A model generated the notes under the pieces. It worked only from the letters and a program-made list of their open reading frames with translations. It had not been told where the DNA came from and ran no database searches. Shown here piece by piece: positions 23,881-32,456 of a stretch of DNA of 64,000 bases. Position 1 is the first letter of the stretch. Every line of letters starts with the position of its first letter. The DNA lies in assembly GCA_963972255.1 (NCBI GenBank), contig CAXATO010000001.1, positions 62,001 through 126,000 of the forward strand. Reading direction: 5' to 3'. The stretch comes from UBA1479 sp002706405. GTDB taxonomy: Bacteria > Pseudomonadota > Alphaproteobacteria > Rhodospirillales > Casp-alpha2. Made by a program: the position numbers and the translations under genes.

Positions 23881-26079
23881 TCAGGCCGACATGCGGCCTT
23901 TGAACGGAATAATGTTACCGGGCGTGGGATCGGCTTCAGGTGCACTCTCCTCGACCAGCCTTACTAGAGGCGCAATTACCATCTGCTCCCATAGCCCGTT
24001 GATCATTTTCTCAAGGCGGTCTTTCAAGCTTGCCTCTTTGACGAACCAACTCTCCAGGTGTCCTGCTACGCGCATTTTGAACCCAGGACCGCGACCCCAT
24101 TCCGAAGCGCATGCAGACCACACAGGCGATTGCGATAGGGGTTCGCGATAAACCTCGAAGCCTCCGAGCTGGGCTGCTTCGAGGAAGGCGCGTTTCGATG
24201 CTGCCGCGCTCGCGGCAATCTGGTCGATTGAGCGGTTGGCTAATGCCAGGCCGTCGTCTGCCTTCAGCGACTTCAGGAATGCATCAAGGCCATTGAACCA
24301 GCTTTCGCTCCGCCGCTTCGCGTCCCTGGCAGCGCCGACGCCAATCAGATGCACCACGTTAAGGCCCGTGTAGTCTCCGCTCCGCCGAGTGGAGGCCCAG
24401 AGCGTCGAGGCGTACCTCACGCCCTTGATGGTGTTGATCGCATCCACATGCGCCAGTTGTTCTCGGGCACCTAGCCCCCGATTGCCTCTAAGAAAGGTGT
24501 TGAGCCTGTTGGCTACCTCCTCGATAGCGGCGTTCAACGCTTGTGCTTCATGGTTCTTGATGATGTCCCGCGAGGCGGCGCACAGGTCGAAGAGCCGCTC
24601 CTCGACCGCTTTCCGCATCCGGCTCAACTGCCCGAACAAGTCGCTGCGGACCCTGGCGGCGTCGTCGGCCTCGACGTTGTAGAAAAGCATCGGGACGCCG
24701 GCGAGATCCTCGGCCGCAAGCTCAGATGAGACTTGCATCCGTTTGAACTCGTAGCCCTCCGCATCCGTCAGCGCCTGTTCGCCCATATCATCTTTCATCG
24801 CGCGTGCTTCCTCGGATCGAGGTAACGCCAGAACCGAGACCTTCCCGGTATCGAAGCGCTCAGAGAAGGTCTGGCGCATATGCTGAAGCAGCACGCGCGT
24901 ACTGGTCCCCGGTGCGTCGTTGAAACGCGAGCAGAAGATAATCGCAGTCCTAGGGTCCTTCAGCCGATGGTCTAAATCCTCGCGAACGGCCACGTCATCG
25001 ACGCCCTTGGTATCGATAACCGTGATGTCCAGTTCGCCGAACGCCCGCCCGAAGTTCGGGATGAGCAGGTCGATGCTCTTGGGCAGCGGCACGTCTTTCA
25101 GGCGGCCGTTATTGACTGCCTTGAATGTTTCGGTCACCCATTCCATTGGATGCTTGCGGGTTGAGCTGTCGTACCAGAGTTCTCGCCGCGTCCGGTCGTC
25201 GAGATTTATCAAGGTGAGGATGCGGGTCCGAAACTCGTCCTCGCTACTGCTGGACTTGGCCAAGTCGCCCACGGGGTCGTGATAAACGATCTTCCCATCG
25301 ACCGTCTCCCGCTTGCGTCCAAGCCCAGACATATTACGGATGGCGCGCTCCGCTTCCCGGCTGACGCCGACGGTTTCTCCCGCCTCACGCTGTTTGCTCG
25401 CGTGAACAGCCCACTTTGCGGCACAAAAGTCCGACACAAGTTCCCGCATCTCTACATCGCTCATGGGCAGCAGGGAGATACCGAACTCAGGGCCACTCTT
25501 GACGTGCACCTCGCAGATCGTGGTGCCACCGGCACCGGTTTCCAGCACCGGCCGATTGATTGTTTTGTCGGTGAGGGACGGGGGCACGAGCAGATCGAAG
25601 ATGAAACTGATGGCTGTGGACTTGCCGACACCCATGTCTCCGACGAAAGCTATATTGTGATTGAGCCGCCCTAGAAAGCTCGCCGCGCGGAGGAGTGATT
25701 CCCGCTGTCGTTCGATTTGACGGCGCAGTGGCCACGGGTGCTCGTCATCCGCAAGGAAGGTCCCGATTTCGTCGAGTGTCTCTTCGGTGATCTCAAGGCA
25801 CGCGCGTTCTGGGTTCCAGAAGGATGGCGGCTCGATGTGCTGCCAATCCCGACCGATGTACTCCCTGAATGCTTTGGCTTTCGGGGTGCCGAGCGCGTCA
25901 AGAGCCTCCAGCACCCGATCGACATCCGCGCTTGCAAAAACTTCGCCCTTTTCAATGCGCGAAACCCTGCTTTGGTCGAGTCCGGTTCTTTCTGCCAATA
26001 CGGCCTGTGTGAGATTGGCTTCGGCGCGCAGGCGTGCGATTGCCGTACCAATCTTCTGCGTCGGGGTGTATTCGGTCAT
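23881..26079 (-). CDS. XRE-HTH fused to a dynamin-like GTPase
   Basis: The product is 732 aa. Residues 8-62 are an XRE helix-turn-helix (TAIARLRAEANLTQAVLAER, then GLDQSRVSRIEKGE). Residues 147-155 are the P-loop GDMGVGKST. Thr residues in GAGGTTIC can serve as switch I, and VIDTKG (Asp356-Gly359) is the G3 motif. The ~300 C-terminal residues are helical, as in dynamin-like proteins. The ATG at 26079 has a perfect GGAGG, and the frame before it is unsupported. It precedes gajA by 25 bases and is therefore the first gene of the operon. It could be a nucleotide-sensing repressor, an effector, or both. I know no standard Gabija locus with this gene. Confidence 0.75.
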   Translation of the reverse strand: MTEYTPTQKIGTAIARLRAEANLTQAVLAERTGLDQSRVSRIEKGEVFASADVDRVLEALDALGTPKAKAFREYIGRDWQHIEPPSFWNPERACLEITEETLDEIGTFLADDEHPWPLRRQIERQRESLLRAASFLGRLNHNIAFVGDMGVGKSTAISFIFDLLVPPSLTDKTINRPVLETGAGGTTICEVHVKSGPEFGISLLPMSDVEMRELVSDFCAAKWAVHASKQREAGETVGVSREAERAIRNMSGLGRKRETVDGKIVYHDPVGDLAKSSSSEDEFRTRILTLINLDDRTRRELWYDSSTRKHPMEWVTETFKAVNNGRLKDVPLPKSIDLLIPNFGRAFGELDITVIDTKGVDDVAVREDLDHRLKDPRTAIIFCSRFNDAPGTSTRVLLQHMRQTFSERFDTGKVSVLALPRSEEARAMKDDMGEQALTDAEGYEFKRMQVSSELAAEDLAGVPMLFYNVEADDAARVRSDLFGQLSRMRKAVEERLFDLCAASRDIIKNHEAQALNAAIEEVANRLNTFLRGNRGLGAREQLAHVDAINTIKGVRYASTLWASTRRSGDYTGLNVVHLIGVGAARDAKRRSESWFNGLDAFLKSLKADDGLALANRSIDQIAASAAASKRAFLEAAQLGGFEVYREPLSQSPVWSACASEWGRGPGFKMRVAGHLESWFVKEASLKDRLEKMINGLWEQMVIAPLVRLVEESAPEADPTPGNIIPFKGRMSA

Positions 26080-26101
26080 TTTCACCTCCAAGAAATAATG
26101 T

Positions 26102-26121
26102 ATGCGGCATATATGCTGCAT
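26102..26121. promoter_or_regulatory. Operator-like palindrome before the GTPase-Gabija operon
   Basis: ATGCGGCATATATGCTGCAT is a 20-bp inverted repeat with 9 of 10 pairs. It lies 22 bases upstream of the start codon, across the probable promoter. The XRE domain of the first gene product is the likely reader. Confidence 0.6.
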
Positions 26122-26144
26122 GAACACAAATATGTCAAGTCGGA

Positions 26145-26203
26145 GGGGAAAGCCTTCCCCTGCCTGCAACCGCCTCCGGCGCTTTCCGTCACCCCATCAA
26201 GCG
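26145..26203 (+). repeat. 59-bp direct repeat, copy 2
   Basis: This differs from copy 1 at four positions (offsets 13, 38, 52 and 55). It lies upstream of the defence operon promoter, on the outer side. Confidence 0.85.
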
Positions 26204-26431
26204 GGATTCCACCCCGCAACGCCGCGCTTCCGCCTCTATCTCATGGAATGTGAATGGCGCTTCAACTGCCGCCTGACAAGCGATCTGTTGGAGGCGCTAC
26301 TGCAATGGGCGAATATGTGTTCAGTCCGGGCATATCCACGTCAGCCTATGGGGAAAAGTGCACCTCGCCACAGGCGACTGGTTGCCAAATTCGTCCAAAA
26401 TAGACAGAATAGCCAAAACTGGACGGTCGCC

Positions 26432-26551
26432 ATGAAAACCATGTCTGCGAAGGACGCGAAGAACGGCTTCGGCCGATTGATCGACATCGCACGCGCGGAG
26501 CCAGTCACCATAGAGAAACATGGTCGCGCAGTTGTCGTGGTACGGAACTGA
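26432..26551 (+). pseudogene. Truncated Phd/YefM-family antitoxin
   Basis: The 39 codons start MKTMSAKDAKNGFGRLID and reach EKHGRAVVVV, the standard first half of Phd antitoxins (usually ~80 aa). The second half, which binds the toxin, is missing. The frame runs straight into sequence of a type III Res subunit, so a deletion joined the two. Confidence 0.75.
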
Positions 26552-27123
26552 CCCGTCATACCTTAGCTGACATCTTGAAGCGGTCGGGCCGTCTCAGCGA
26601 GTTCAAGGTCAACCCACAGGCTTTCATGGTTGCGGTCGCCAAGGAAATTTCGAGGGCGCTCCATGACCTCATGCTGGAAGGAATCAAGTACGAAAAGGTT
26701 GCCGGACAACACTGGGAAATGAGCCGGATTGAACAGGATGCGGAAGAAGGCATCATCCGCTACCTGAGCAACCTTTACGAGGTGCAGAACCGCGCCAAGT
26801 GCCTTTTTGACGCGATCGAGTATGAGTCGGAGGTGGAAAAGCAGTTTGCCCGCGACCTCGACAGCAACGAGAACGTCAAGCTGTTCGTCAAGTTGCCGTC
26901 ATGGTTCAAGATCGACACGCCAATCGGACCGTACAACCCCGATTGGGCGTTTGTGACTGAACGGGATGAGAAGCTCTACTTCGTGCGCGAAACTAAGAGC
27001 ACGCTCGATTCCGAAGAACGGCGCACAAAGGAAAACCAAAAGATCGCCTGCGGACGCAAACACTTCGGTACGCTCGGCGTGGACTATGACGTCGTGACCT
27101 CTCTGGCGGAGGTGCAAATATGA
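26545..27123 (+). pseudogene. C-terminal fragment of a type III restriction (Res) subunit
   Basis: The translation ELTRHTLADILKRSGRLS, then a helical part, KLFVKLPSWFKIDTPIGPY, NPDWAF and LYFVRETKST is the end of type III Res proteins. It includes the PD...(D/E)xK-like nuclease segment (NPDW, then ETK). The helicase part and the Mod gene are absent. It starts without a proper start codon; a TTG at 26575 is the first usable one. A small expressed nuclease fragment is possible but unlikely. Confidence 0.75.
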
Positions 27124-27238
27124 GGTGGGACTTCCACCTCGATGGCAGAAAGGGAGTTGACCCTGTCCCTGAGAATACGTCCATTGAGAATGAGAGATTC
27201 TGGCAAATTCGAAGCGTTTGAGATTGGAGGAATTTGCC

Positions 27239-27301
27239 ATGAAGACGTCGAAGTTCACAGGTGAGCAGATCGCCTTCGCGCTGCGTGTACAGAGACGGTA
27301 A
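27239..27301 (+). pseudogene. Start of an IS3-family OrfA
   Basis: MKTSKFTGEQIAFALRVQRR followed by a stop is the N-terminus of IS3 OrfA (KFTxEQIAFALRQ) with a GGAGG ahead. The rest is lost at the join to IS481-like sequence. Confidence 0.7.
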
Positions 27302-27668
27302 TCACCTGACACCTGCCGCTCCGGCGGGGTCAGTTTAAGCGGCCTTTGGCTTCGTTTCTTCCTTTCCGTTTTGCCCTTGGGCAGGCCCGCGATGAAGACG
27401 GCGGTGGGCGTCCTGCCGTTCATCTTGCGGCCTTGGTCGGGACGCTTAGTGTTGTAGGTGACGAGGTAGGCGTCCAGGTCGGCCTGTATCTCGTGTTGCC
27501 CTCGTAGAACTTGGTCCGGCCCATGACGCGGAAGTGCTCGTCGAGGAGCGTGCGGTGCAGGCGCTCGACATAGCCGTTGGACTGCGGGCGGCGCACCTTC
27601 GTGGTGCGGTGCTCGATCTCTTCGAGTTGCAGGAACAGCTCGTAGGGATGGCGGTCGGGCCGGCCGCA
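27300..27668 (-). pseudogene. IS481-family transposase, 3' part, frameshifted
   Basis: One minus-strand frame gives RTTKVRRPQSNGYVERLHRT, then LLDEHFRVMGRTKFYEG. After a frameshift near 27,500, a second frame gives LQADLDAYLV-type sequence (DLDAYLVTYNTKRPDQG and MNGRTP). Together these are the second half of the DDE core with the catalytic Glu (NGYVER). The 5' half is missing, so the element is dead. Confidence 0.75.
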
Positions 27669-27720
27669 ATATTCCCGTTAACTTACGGAGGCGGGGAGGC
27701 GACGTCCCCAGCGATTTTTC

Positions 27721-28890
27721 TCAGAGGCCAAAGGCGTTCCCGATCACGGTCCCCACCTGCTCCGTCGTTTGCCGTAGCGGATCGGCGGCGAGGTGAGCAT
27801 AGACGGCGGTGGCCTGCGGTGTTCGATGTCCAAGCAGGCCGCCGATAATCGGCAGGGAGCCACCGACGCTGATGCCCATGGAGGCGAAGGTATGCCGCAG
27901 ATCGTGAATGCGGACATCTGAAAGGCCGGCCCGCGAGCGGATCCGGCGCCAGGGGCGCTGCAGATCGGTGATATGTTGGTTCTCCTTCATGCCGACGAAG
28001 ACGTAAGGATTTTCGTCGACGCGTTCGATGCTCTCCAATATTCGGCTCGCCGCCTGGCTCAGGGGGATCGCCTTGGCGCCATGCCGATCCGACTTGTGCT
28101 CCTTGAGCAGGATAAGGCCGTTCGCAAGATCGACCTCTTCCCATTTCAGTTTCTGGATTTCGCTGAGGCGGGCGCCCGTGAGCACCAGCAGGCGATAGGC
28201 GGCGCCCACGGTCCGGCTGATGGTGCCGTCCTGTTCCGCGAGGTCGAGAGTGATCGCCAGTTTCTTCAGTTCCTCCATGGAGAGGAAGCGCTGCCGGCGC
28301 GTCTCGCGGAACGGCCGGACACCAGTCGTCGGATCGACATGGGGCTCGACGAGACCCCAGATCCGCGCGCGGCCATACATGGCCTTGAGCAGCCCCAGAA
28401 CCCGGTTGGCGTTGTAGCGGGTCTCCTTGAGGCTTTGATGGAGACGATCCACGTCCGAGTGGCGCAGCTCATGGATGCTGCGCCGGCCCAAGGCCGGAAT
28501 GATGAACCGGTCGAGCAGCCATTGGTGGGCCTTGATGGTGCTTTCCTTGCACCGGCCCTCGCAGTGATCGCTCATATAACGGTCGGCGAGGTCCTTGATG
28601 GTCATGGCCGACCGGCCCTCGTCCCGGTCCTGGCGGGGATCGCTGCCGCGGGAAACGGCGCTCAATTGCTGGCGTGCTTCCGTCCGCGCCTCCTCCAGGG
28701 TCATGACCCCGTACCGCCCGAGGGTCACCCGCCGGCTGCGGCCATGCCGATTGCGATACTGGATCACGAACGATTTCACGCCCGACGGCTTGATGCGCAC
28801 GCCGAAGCCGGGAAGGGAGGAATCCCAGAGAACCACCTCCTTGACTGTGGCGCTGGTCTGGTCGATGTCGCGTTTCGTGAGTCTGGCCAT
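27721..28890 (-). CDS. Tyrosine integrase of the genomic island
   Basis: The product is 389 aa, a P4-like/phage integrase in length. The N-terminal DUF4102-type domain is visible (LPGFGVRIKPSGVKSF, QYRNRHGRSRRVTLG), then a core-binding helical domain, then the catalytic domain. Active-site residues are the Arg of TGARLSEI, the H-x-x-R of HDLRHTFAS, the His of GLLGHRT and the Tyr of AVYAHL. It reads away from the tRNA fragment, which starts 160 bases beyond its start codon. It catalyses integration and excision at the tRNA-fMet 3' end. Confidence 0.92.
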   Translation of the reverse strand: MARLTKRDIDQTSATVKEVVLWDSSLPGFGVRIKPSGVKSFVIQYRNRHGRSRRVTLGRYGVMTLEEARTEARQQLSAVSRGSDPRQDRDEGRSAMTIKDLADRYMSDHCEGRCKESTIKAHQWLLDRFIIPALGRRSIHELRHSDVDRLHQSLKETRYNANRVLGLLKAMYGRARIWGLVEPHVDPTTGVRPFRETRRQRFLSMEELKKLAITLDLAEQDGTISRTVGAAYRLLVLTGARLSEIQKLKWEEVDLANGLILLKEHKSDRHGAKAIPLSQAASRILESIERVDENPYVFVGMKENQHITDLQRPWRRIRSRAGLSDVRIHDLRHTFASMGISVGGSLPIIGGLLGHRTPQATAVYAHLAADPLRQTTEQVGTVIGNAFGL

Positions 28891-29050
28891 GATTGCGGCT
28901 CCGGTAAGCGTGAGGTAAGATCATGCTTACCCATTCGAGCCATGGTGGGTAATCGAAGTCAACGATAAATTTTATATAAAATGTTTTAAAACAATATATT
29001 ACAAACAATAGCAATGCCGGACAATGCGGAGCAGGGTATGAGTCATCAAA

Positions 29051-29096
<46 letters not shown>

Positions 29097-29103
29097 CATA
29101 TTT

Positions 29104-29136
29104 AACGCCTTAGCCCGAAACGGCTAAGGCGTTTTT
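29104..29136 (+). terminator. Terminator after the tRNA fragment
   Basis: A 12-bp stem (AACGCCTTAGCC with GGCTAAGGCGTT) is followed by a T-run. It probably served the original tRNA-fMet gene. Confidence 0.8.
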
Positions 29137-29311
29137 CGTGTCCGAGGAAGCAATGCGGAAACAAGTGCCGTCATCCTGGCATTTGTTTTTCCAGGCCCAG
29201 GTTTTCAATCATTCCCTTAGTTGATTTGAGCCAGTGCGGTAAATCCGGAATGGACGTAGCGCTATCGCGATTCGAATTTCTGAAGCCCTGCCCCTCTTCA
29301 ACCAATGAAAG

Positions 29312-29340
29312 CCCCCGTAACCATTAGGTTCGGGTTTTTT
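29312..29340 (+). terminator. Terminator between the tRNA scar and ppc
   Basis: The stem CCCG(T)AACC with GGTTCGGG has one bulge and an ATTA loop, and is followed by six T. It faces rightwards. The remaining 29,137-29,311 stretch shows no gene. Confidence 0.7.
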
Positions 29341-29370
29341 GGTCGGTCCGCGGTTGCTAAAACCCAACGA

Positions 29371-32115
29371 TCAGCCGCTGTTCCTCAGCCCGGCGGAGAT
29401 TCCGTTGATCGTCAGCAGCAATCCCCGCAGGACCTTTGGGTCCTTTGATCCGGCACGGTGCTCGCGCAGGAGATTTACCTGCAGGTGATTGAGCGGATCG
29501 ATATAGGGGAAGCGGTTCTCGATGGAGCGGGCGAGCAGGGGGTTGTCCGCCAGCAGGCCCTTGCTTTCGGTGATCTCGAATAAGGCGTCGATCGTCGCGG
29601 CGCGCTCCGCCCGGATGCGGGTGAAAATGTCCGCGCGGAGGGTCGCGTCGGGCACCAGGTCGGCATATCGCGAGGCGATGGCCATGCTCGACTTGGCCAG
29701 GACCATATCCATGTTGGACAGCAGGGTCTTGAAGAACGGCCATTCCCGGTACATGCGGCGCAGCAGCTGGGTGTTGTTTCCCGGGGCTTCGTTCTTCCAG
29801 GCCGCAATCGCGGCGCCGAAACCGTACCAGCCGGGCAGCATGACCCGGCATTGCGACCAGCTGAAGACCCAGGGAATGGCCCGAAGGTCGGCGATCTTGC
29901 CGGTCTGTTTGCGCGACGCGGGGCGCGAGCCGATGTTGAGGGTCGAAATCTCGTCGATCACGGTCGAGGCGCGGAAATAGGCGTCGAAGCCGGGCGTTTC
30001 GAACACCAGGGCGCGGTAGGCGTCGAACGCCAACGACGACAACCGGTCCATGGCGGCGGTGAATTTCTCGGGCACGCGATCCTTGACCGGATGCAGGAGC
30101 GAGGCCTCCAACGTCGCCGCCGTGTGAATTTCCAGATTGCGGCGGCAGACTTCCGGGTTGGTGTATTTGCTGGAAATGATCTCACCCTGTTCGGTGAGGC
30201 GGATCTGGCCGTCAACGGCCCCCACGGGCTGGGCCAGAATGGCGTCGAAGCTGGGTCCGCCGCCGCGGCCCACCGATCCGCCCCGGCCGTGGAACAGGCG
30301 CAGCTTGACGCCATGGCGCTGGCATAGGGCGACCAGGCCGACCTCCGCCTTGTACAATTCCCAGCCGGAGGTGACGTAGCCGCCGTCCTTGTTGCTGTCC
30401 GAATAGCCGAGCATGATTTCCTGCAGGCCATCCCGGCTGTCGATCAGGCGGCGGTATTCGGGAATGGAGAGTAAGGCGTCCATGATGTCGATCGCCCGCC
30501 GCAGATCGTCGATGGTTTCGAACAGCGGGACCAGATTGACGGAACTCCGCCCGTCTTCGTCGATCAGGCCGGCTTCTTTCAAAAGAACGGCAAGGCCGAG
30601 GATGTCGGAGGCGTCGCGGGTGTTGGACACGATCGCCGTGCGGATGGCATCGGCGCCGTAGGTGTCCAGGCCGTGCCGGGCCCCTTGCAGGATCGCCAGT
30701 TCCTTCGCCGTCTGTTCCGAATAGGGATGGCGCGGCAGGATCAACGGCCGGCGGGCGCGAAGCTCGGCGACGAGAACCTTGCGTCGGTCGTCTTCATCCA
30801 ATGCGTCATAGTCGGTGCCGGGCTCGGCAACCTCGAACAGTTCGTTCAGGGTCGCGGCATGTACATCTGATCCCTGGCGAAGGTCGAGGCGCGCCAGGTG
30901 AAAGCCGAAACAATCGACGGCCCGGCGCAGGGACCGCAAGCGGCCCCGGGTCAGGGCGCGGGAGCCGTTCTCGGCAAGCGATTGATGAATGATCCGAAGG
31001 TCGGCCTGCAACTCTCCGGGTCCGGCGTAGGGCTCCACATCGGCCAGGGCAGGCAGAAGTGCCGCCGTATCGTTCAGGTGTTTCTGGGTGGCGGCCAGGC
31101 GGGCGTAAATCCAGGACAAGGCCCGGCGATAGGGCTCCACCTGGCGGTGCGGCGAGGTGTCCGGGGATTGTCCGGCAAAGGCGGCGAGTTCGGCGGAAAC
31201 GTCGACGATCAGGGACGACAAGGGAAGCTCGTTGCCCAGCTTGTGGATTTCCTCGAGATAGAAGTTCAGGGCGCAGGCGCTCTGCCGCCGCAGGGTTTCA
31301 CGCAGAATGCCCGCATCGACGAAGGGGTTGCCGTCACGGTCGCCGCCGATCCAGCTGCCGATGGTCAGGAAAGAGGCGAGGGGGGCCGTTTCGACATCGG
31401 CGCCCATGGCCGCGAGGCTGTCTTCCAGGGCCGTATAGAGGCGCGGCAACTCGCGGAAGAAGGTATGGTCGAAATAGCTAAGACCGTTGGTGACCTCGTC
31501 CATGACGTCGAGCCGCGTCTGGCGCAGCAGGTTTGTTTGCCACAGCGCCAGCACGGTGCGGGCGATGCGGTCTTCGGCCTCCCGCCGTTCGTCCGGGGTC
31601 AGGTCCGATTGCTCGCGGCGGACCAGCAGATCGGCAATGGCGATCTCCCGCCGCATCATGCTGCGTCGGCGCACTTCGGTGGGGTGGGCGGTCAGAACCG
31701 GGCTGATCTGCGCGGCATCAAAGAACGCCTTAAGATCGGCCGCCGAATGGCCGGCTTTGGCAGCCCGGGACAGGGCATTGGCGATCGTGCCGCGCCGGGG
31801 TTTGGAGCCGGCGATGGCGTGATGGCGGGTGCGCCGGATGTGGTGATGGTCTTCGGCAATATTGGCGAGATGGGAGAAATAGCTGAATGCGCGGATGACC
31901 TGAACCGCCGATGTCGGGTCAAGGGAGAGCAGAATGTCTTCCAAGGCCTGCTTGGCCTGGAGATCGTCTTCACGGTGAAACTGAACGGAGGTCCGGCGGA
32001 TCGTCTCGATGAGATTGAAAACGGTCTCTCCCTGCTGATCCCGGACCGTCTCGCCGAGCAATCGGCCGAGCCAGCGAATATCTTCCTGAAGCGGCAGGTC
32101 TTTGGATTTTTGCAC
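29371..32115 (-). CDS. ppc: Phosphoenolpyruvate carboxylase
   Basis: The product is 914 aa. It makes oxaloacetate from phosphoenolpyruvate and bicarbonate to refill the TCA cycle. Signature 1 with the catalytic His reads VLTAHPTEV. GYSDSNKDGGYVTSGWEL and FHGRGGSVGRGGGP are the conserved substrate loops, and the C-terminus ends in the usual LRNSG-type form for PEPC (…NGISAGLRNSG, near the invariant NTG end). It is divergent from phaC across a 341-base region and is the first clearly chromosomal gene after the island. Confidence 0.97.
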   Translation of the reverse strand: MQKSKDLPLQEDIRWLGRLLGETVRDQQGETVFNLIETIRRTSVQFHREDDLQAKQALEDILLSLDPTSAVQVIRAFSYFSHLANIAEDHHHIRRTRHHAIAGSKPRRGTIANALSRAAKAGHSAADLKAFFDAAQISPVLTAHPTEVRRRSMMRREIAIADLLVRREQSDLTPDERREAEDRIARTVLALWQTNLLRQTRLDVMDEVTNGLSYFDHTFFRELPRLYTALEDSLAAMGADVETAPLASFLTIGSWIGGDRDGNPFVDAGILRETLRRQSACALNFYLEEIHKLGNELPLSSLIVDVSAELAAFAGQSPDTSPHRQVEPYRRALSWIYARLAATQKHLNDTAALLPALADVEPYAGPGELQADLRIIHQSLAENGSRALTRGRLRSLRRAVDCFGFHLARLDLRQGSDVHAATLNELFEVAEPGTDYDALDEDDRRKVLVAELRARRPLILPRHPYSEQTAKELAILQGARHGLDTYGADAIRTAIVSNTRDASDILGLAVLLKEAGLIDEDGRSSVNLVPLFETIDDLRRAIDIMDALLSIPEYRRLIDSRDGLQEIMLGYSDSNKDGGYVTSGWELYKAEVGLVALCQRHGVKLRLFHGRGGSVGRGGGPSFDAILAQPVGAVDGQIRLTEQGEIISSKYTNPEVCRRNLEIHTAATLEASLLHPVKDRVPEKFTAAMDRLSSLAFDAYRALVFETPGFDAYFRASTVIDEISTLNIGSRPASRKQTGKIADLRAIPWVFSWSQCRVMLPGWYGFGAAIAAWKNEAPGNNTQLLRRMYREWPFFKTLLSNMDMVLAKSSMAIASRYADLVPDATLRADIFTRIRAERAATIDALFEITESKGLLADNPLLARSIENRFPYIDPLNHLQVNLLREHRAGSKDPKVLRGLLLTINGISAGLRNSG

Positions 32116-32316
32116 GGCATCCCTCTCGTTTGACTGGGCGTGATCCCGACGACCGAAGGATCAATCTGGAAACCACGCAACAGTATATGGCCGCCGCCGG
32201 GGTTCTTCGATCACAGTTTTGGCAAGGGGCAGATCCCCTGCCGGCTCGGGACGATGACGACAGGAGGGACCTTGGCGCGACGGCCTTGTTCCACACCGCC
32301 CAGACGGCTTGCGTGA

Positions 32317-32343
32317 TGCTGCGTTGCAATAAATTCATATAAT
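32317..32343 (+). promoter_or_regulatory. Putative phaC promoter with TGC-rich operator
   Basis: A perfect TATAAT at 32338-32343 is preceded by TGCTGCGTTGCA at 32317-32328. PhaR repressors of PHB synthesis bind TGC-rich direct or inverted repeats, so this is a candidate PhaR site. No consensus -35 sits at the right distance, which fits an activator- or repressor-controlled promoter. The rest of 32,116-32,456 holds no gene. Confidence 0.45.
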
Positions 32344-32456
32344 ACCGGCGGAATTTCGTGACATATGTCAATTGTGCGACGCACAATTCGAGGTATCGAG
32401 TTAGGTCCGGGCGTGGCGACCGCCCGGGTTCTTGCAACACGGAAGGGTCAGATATT

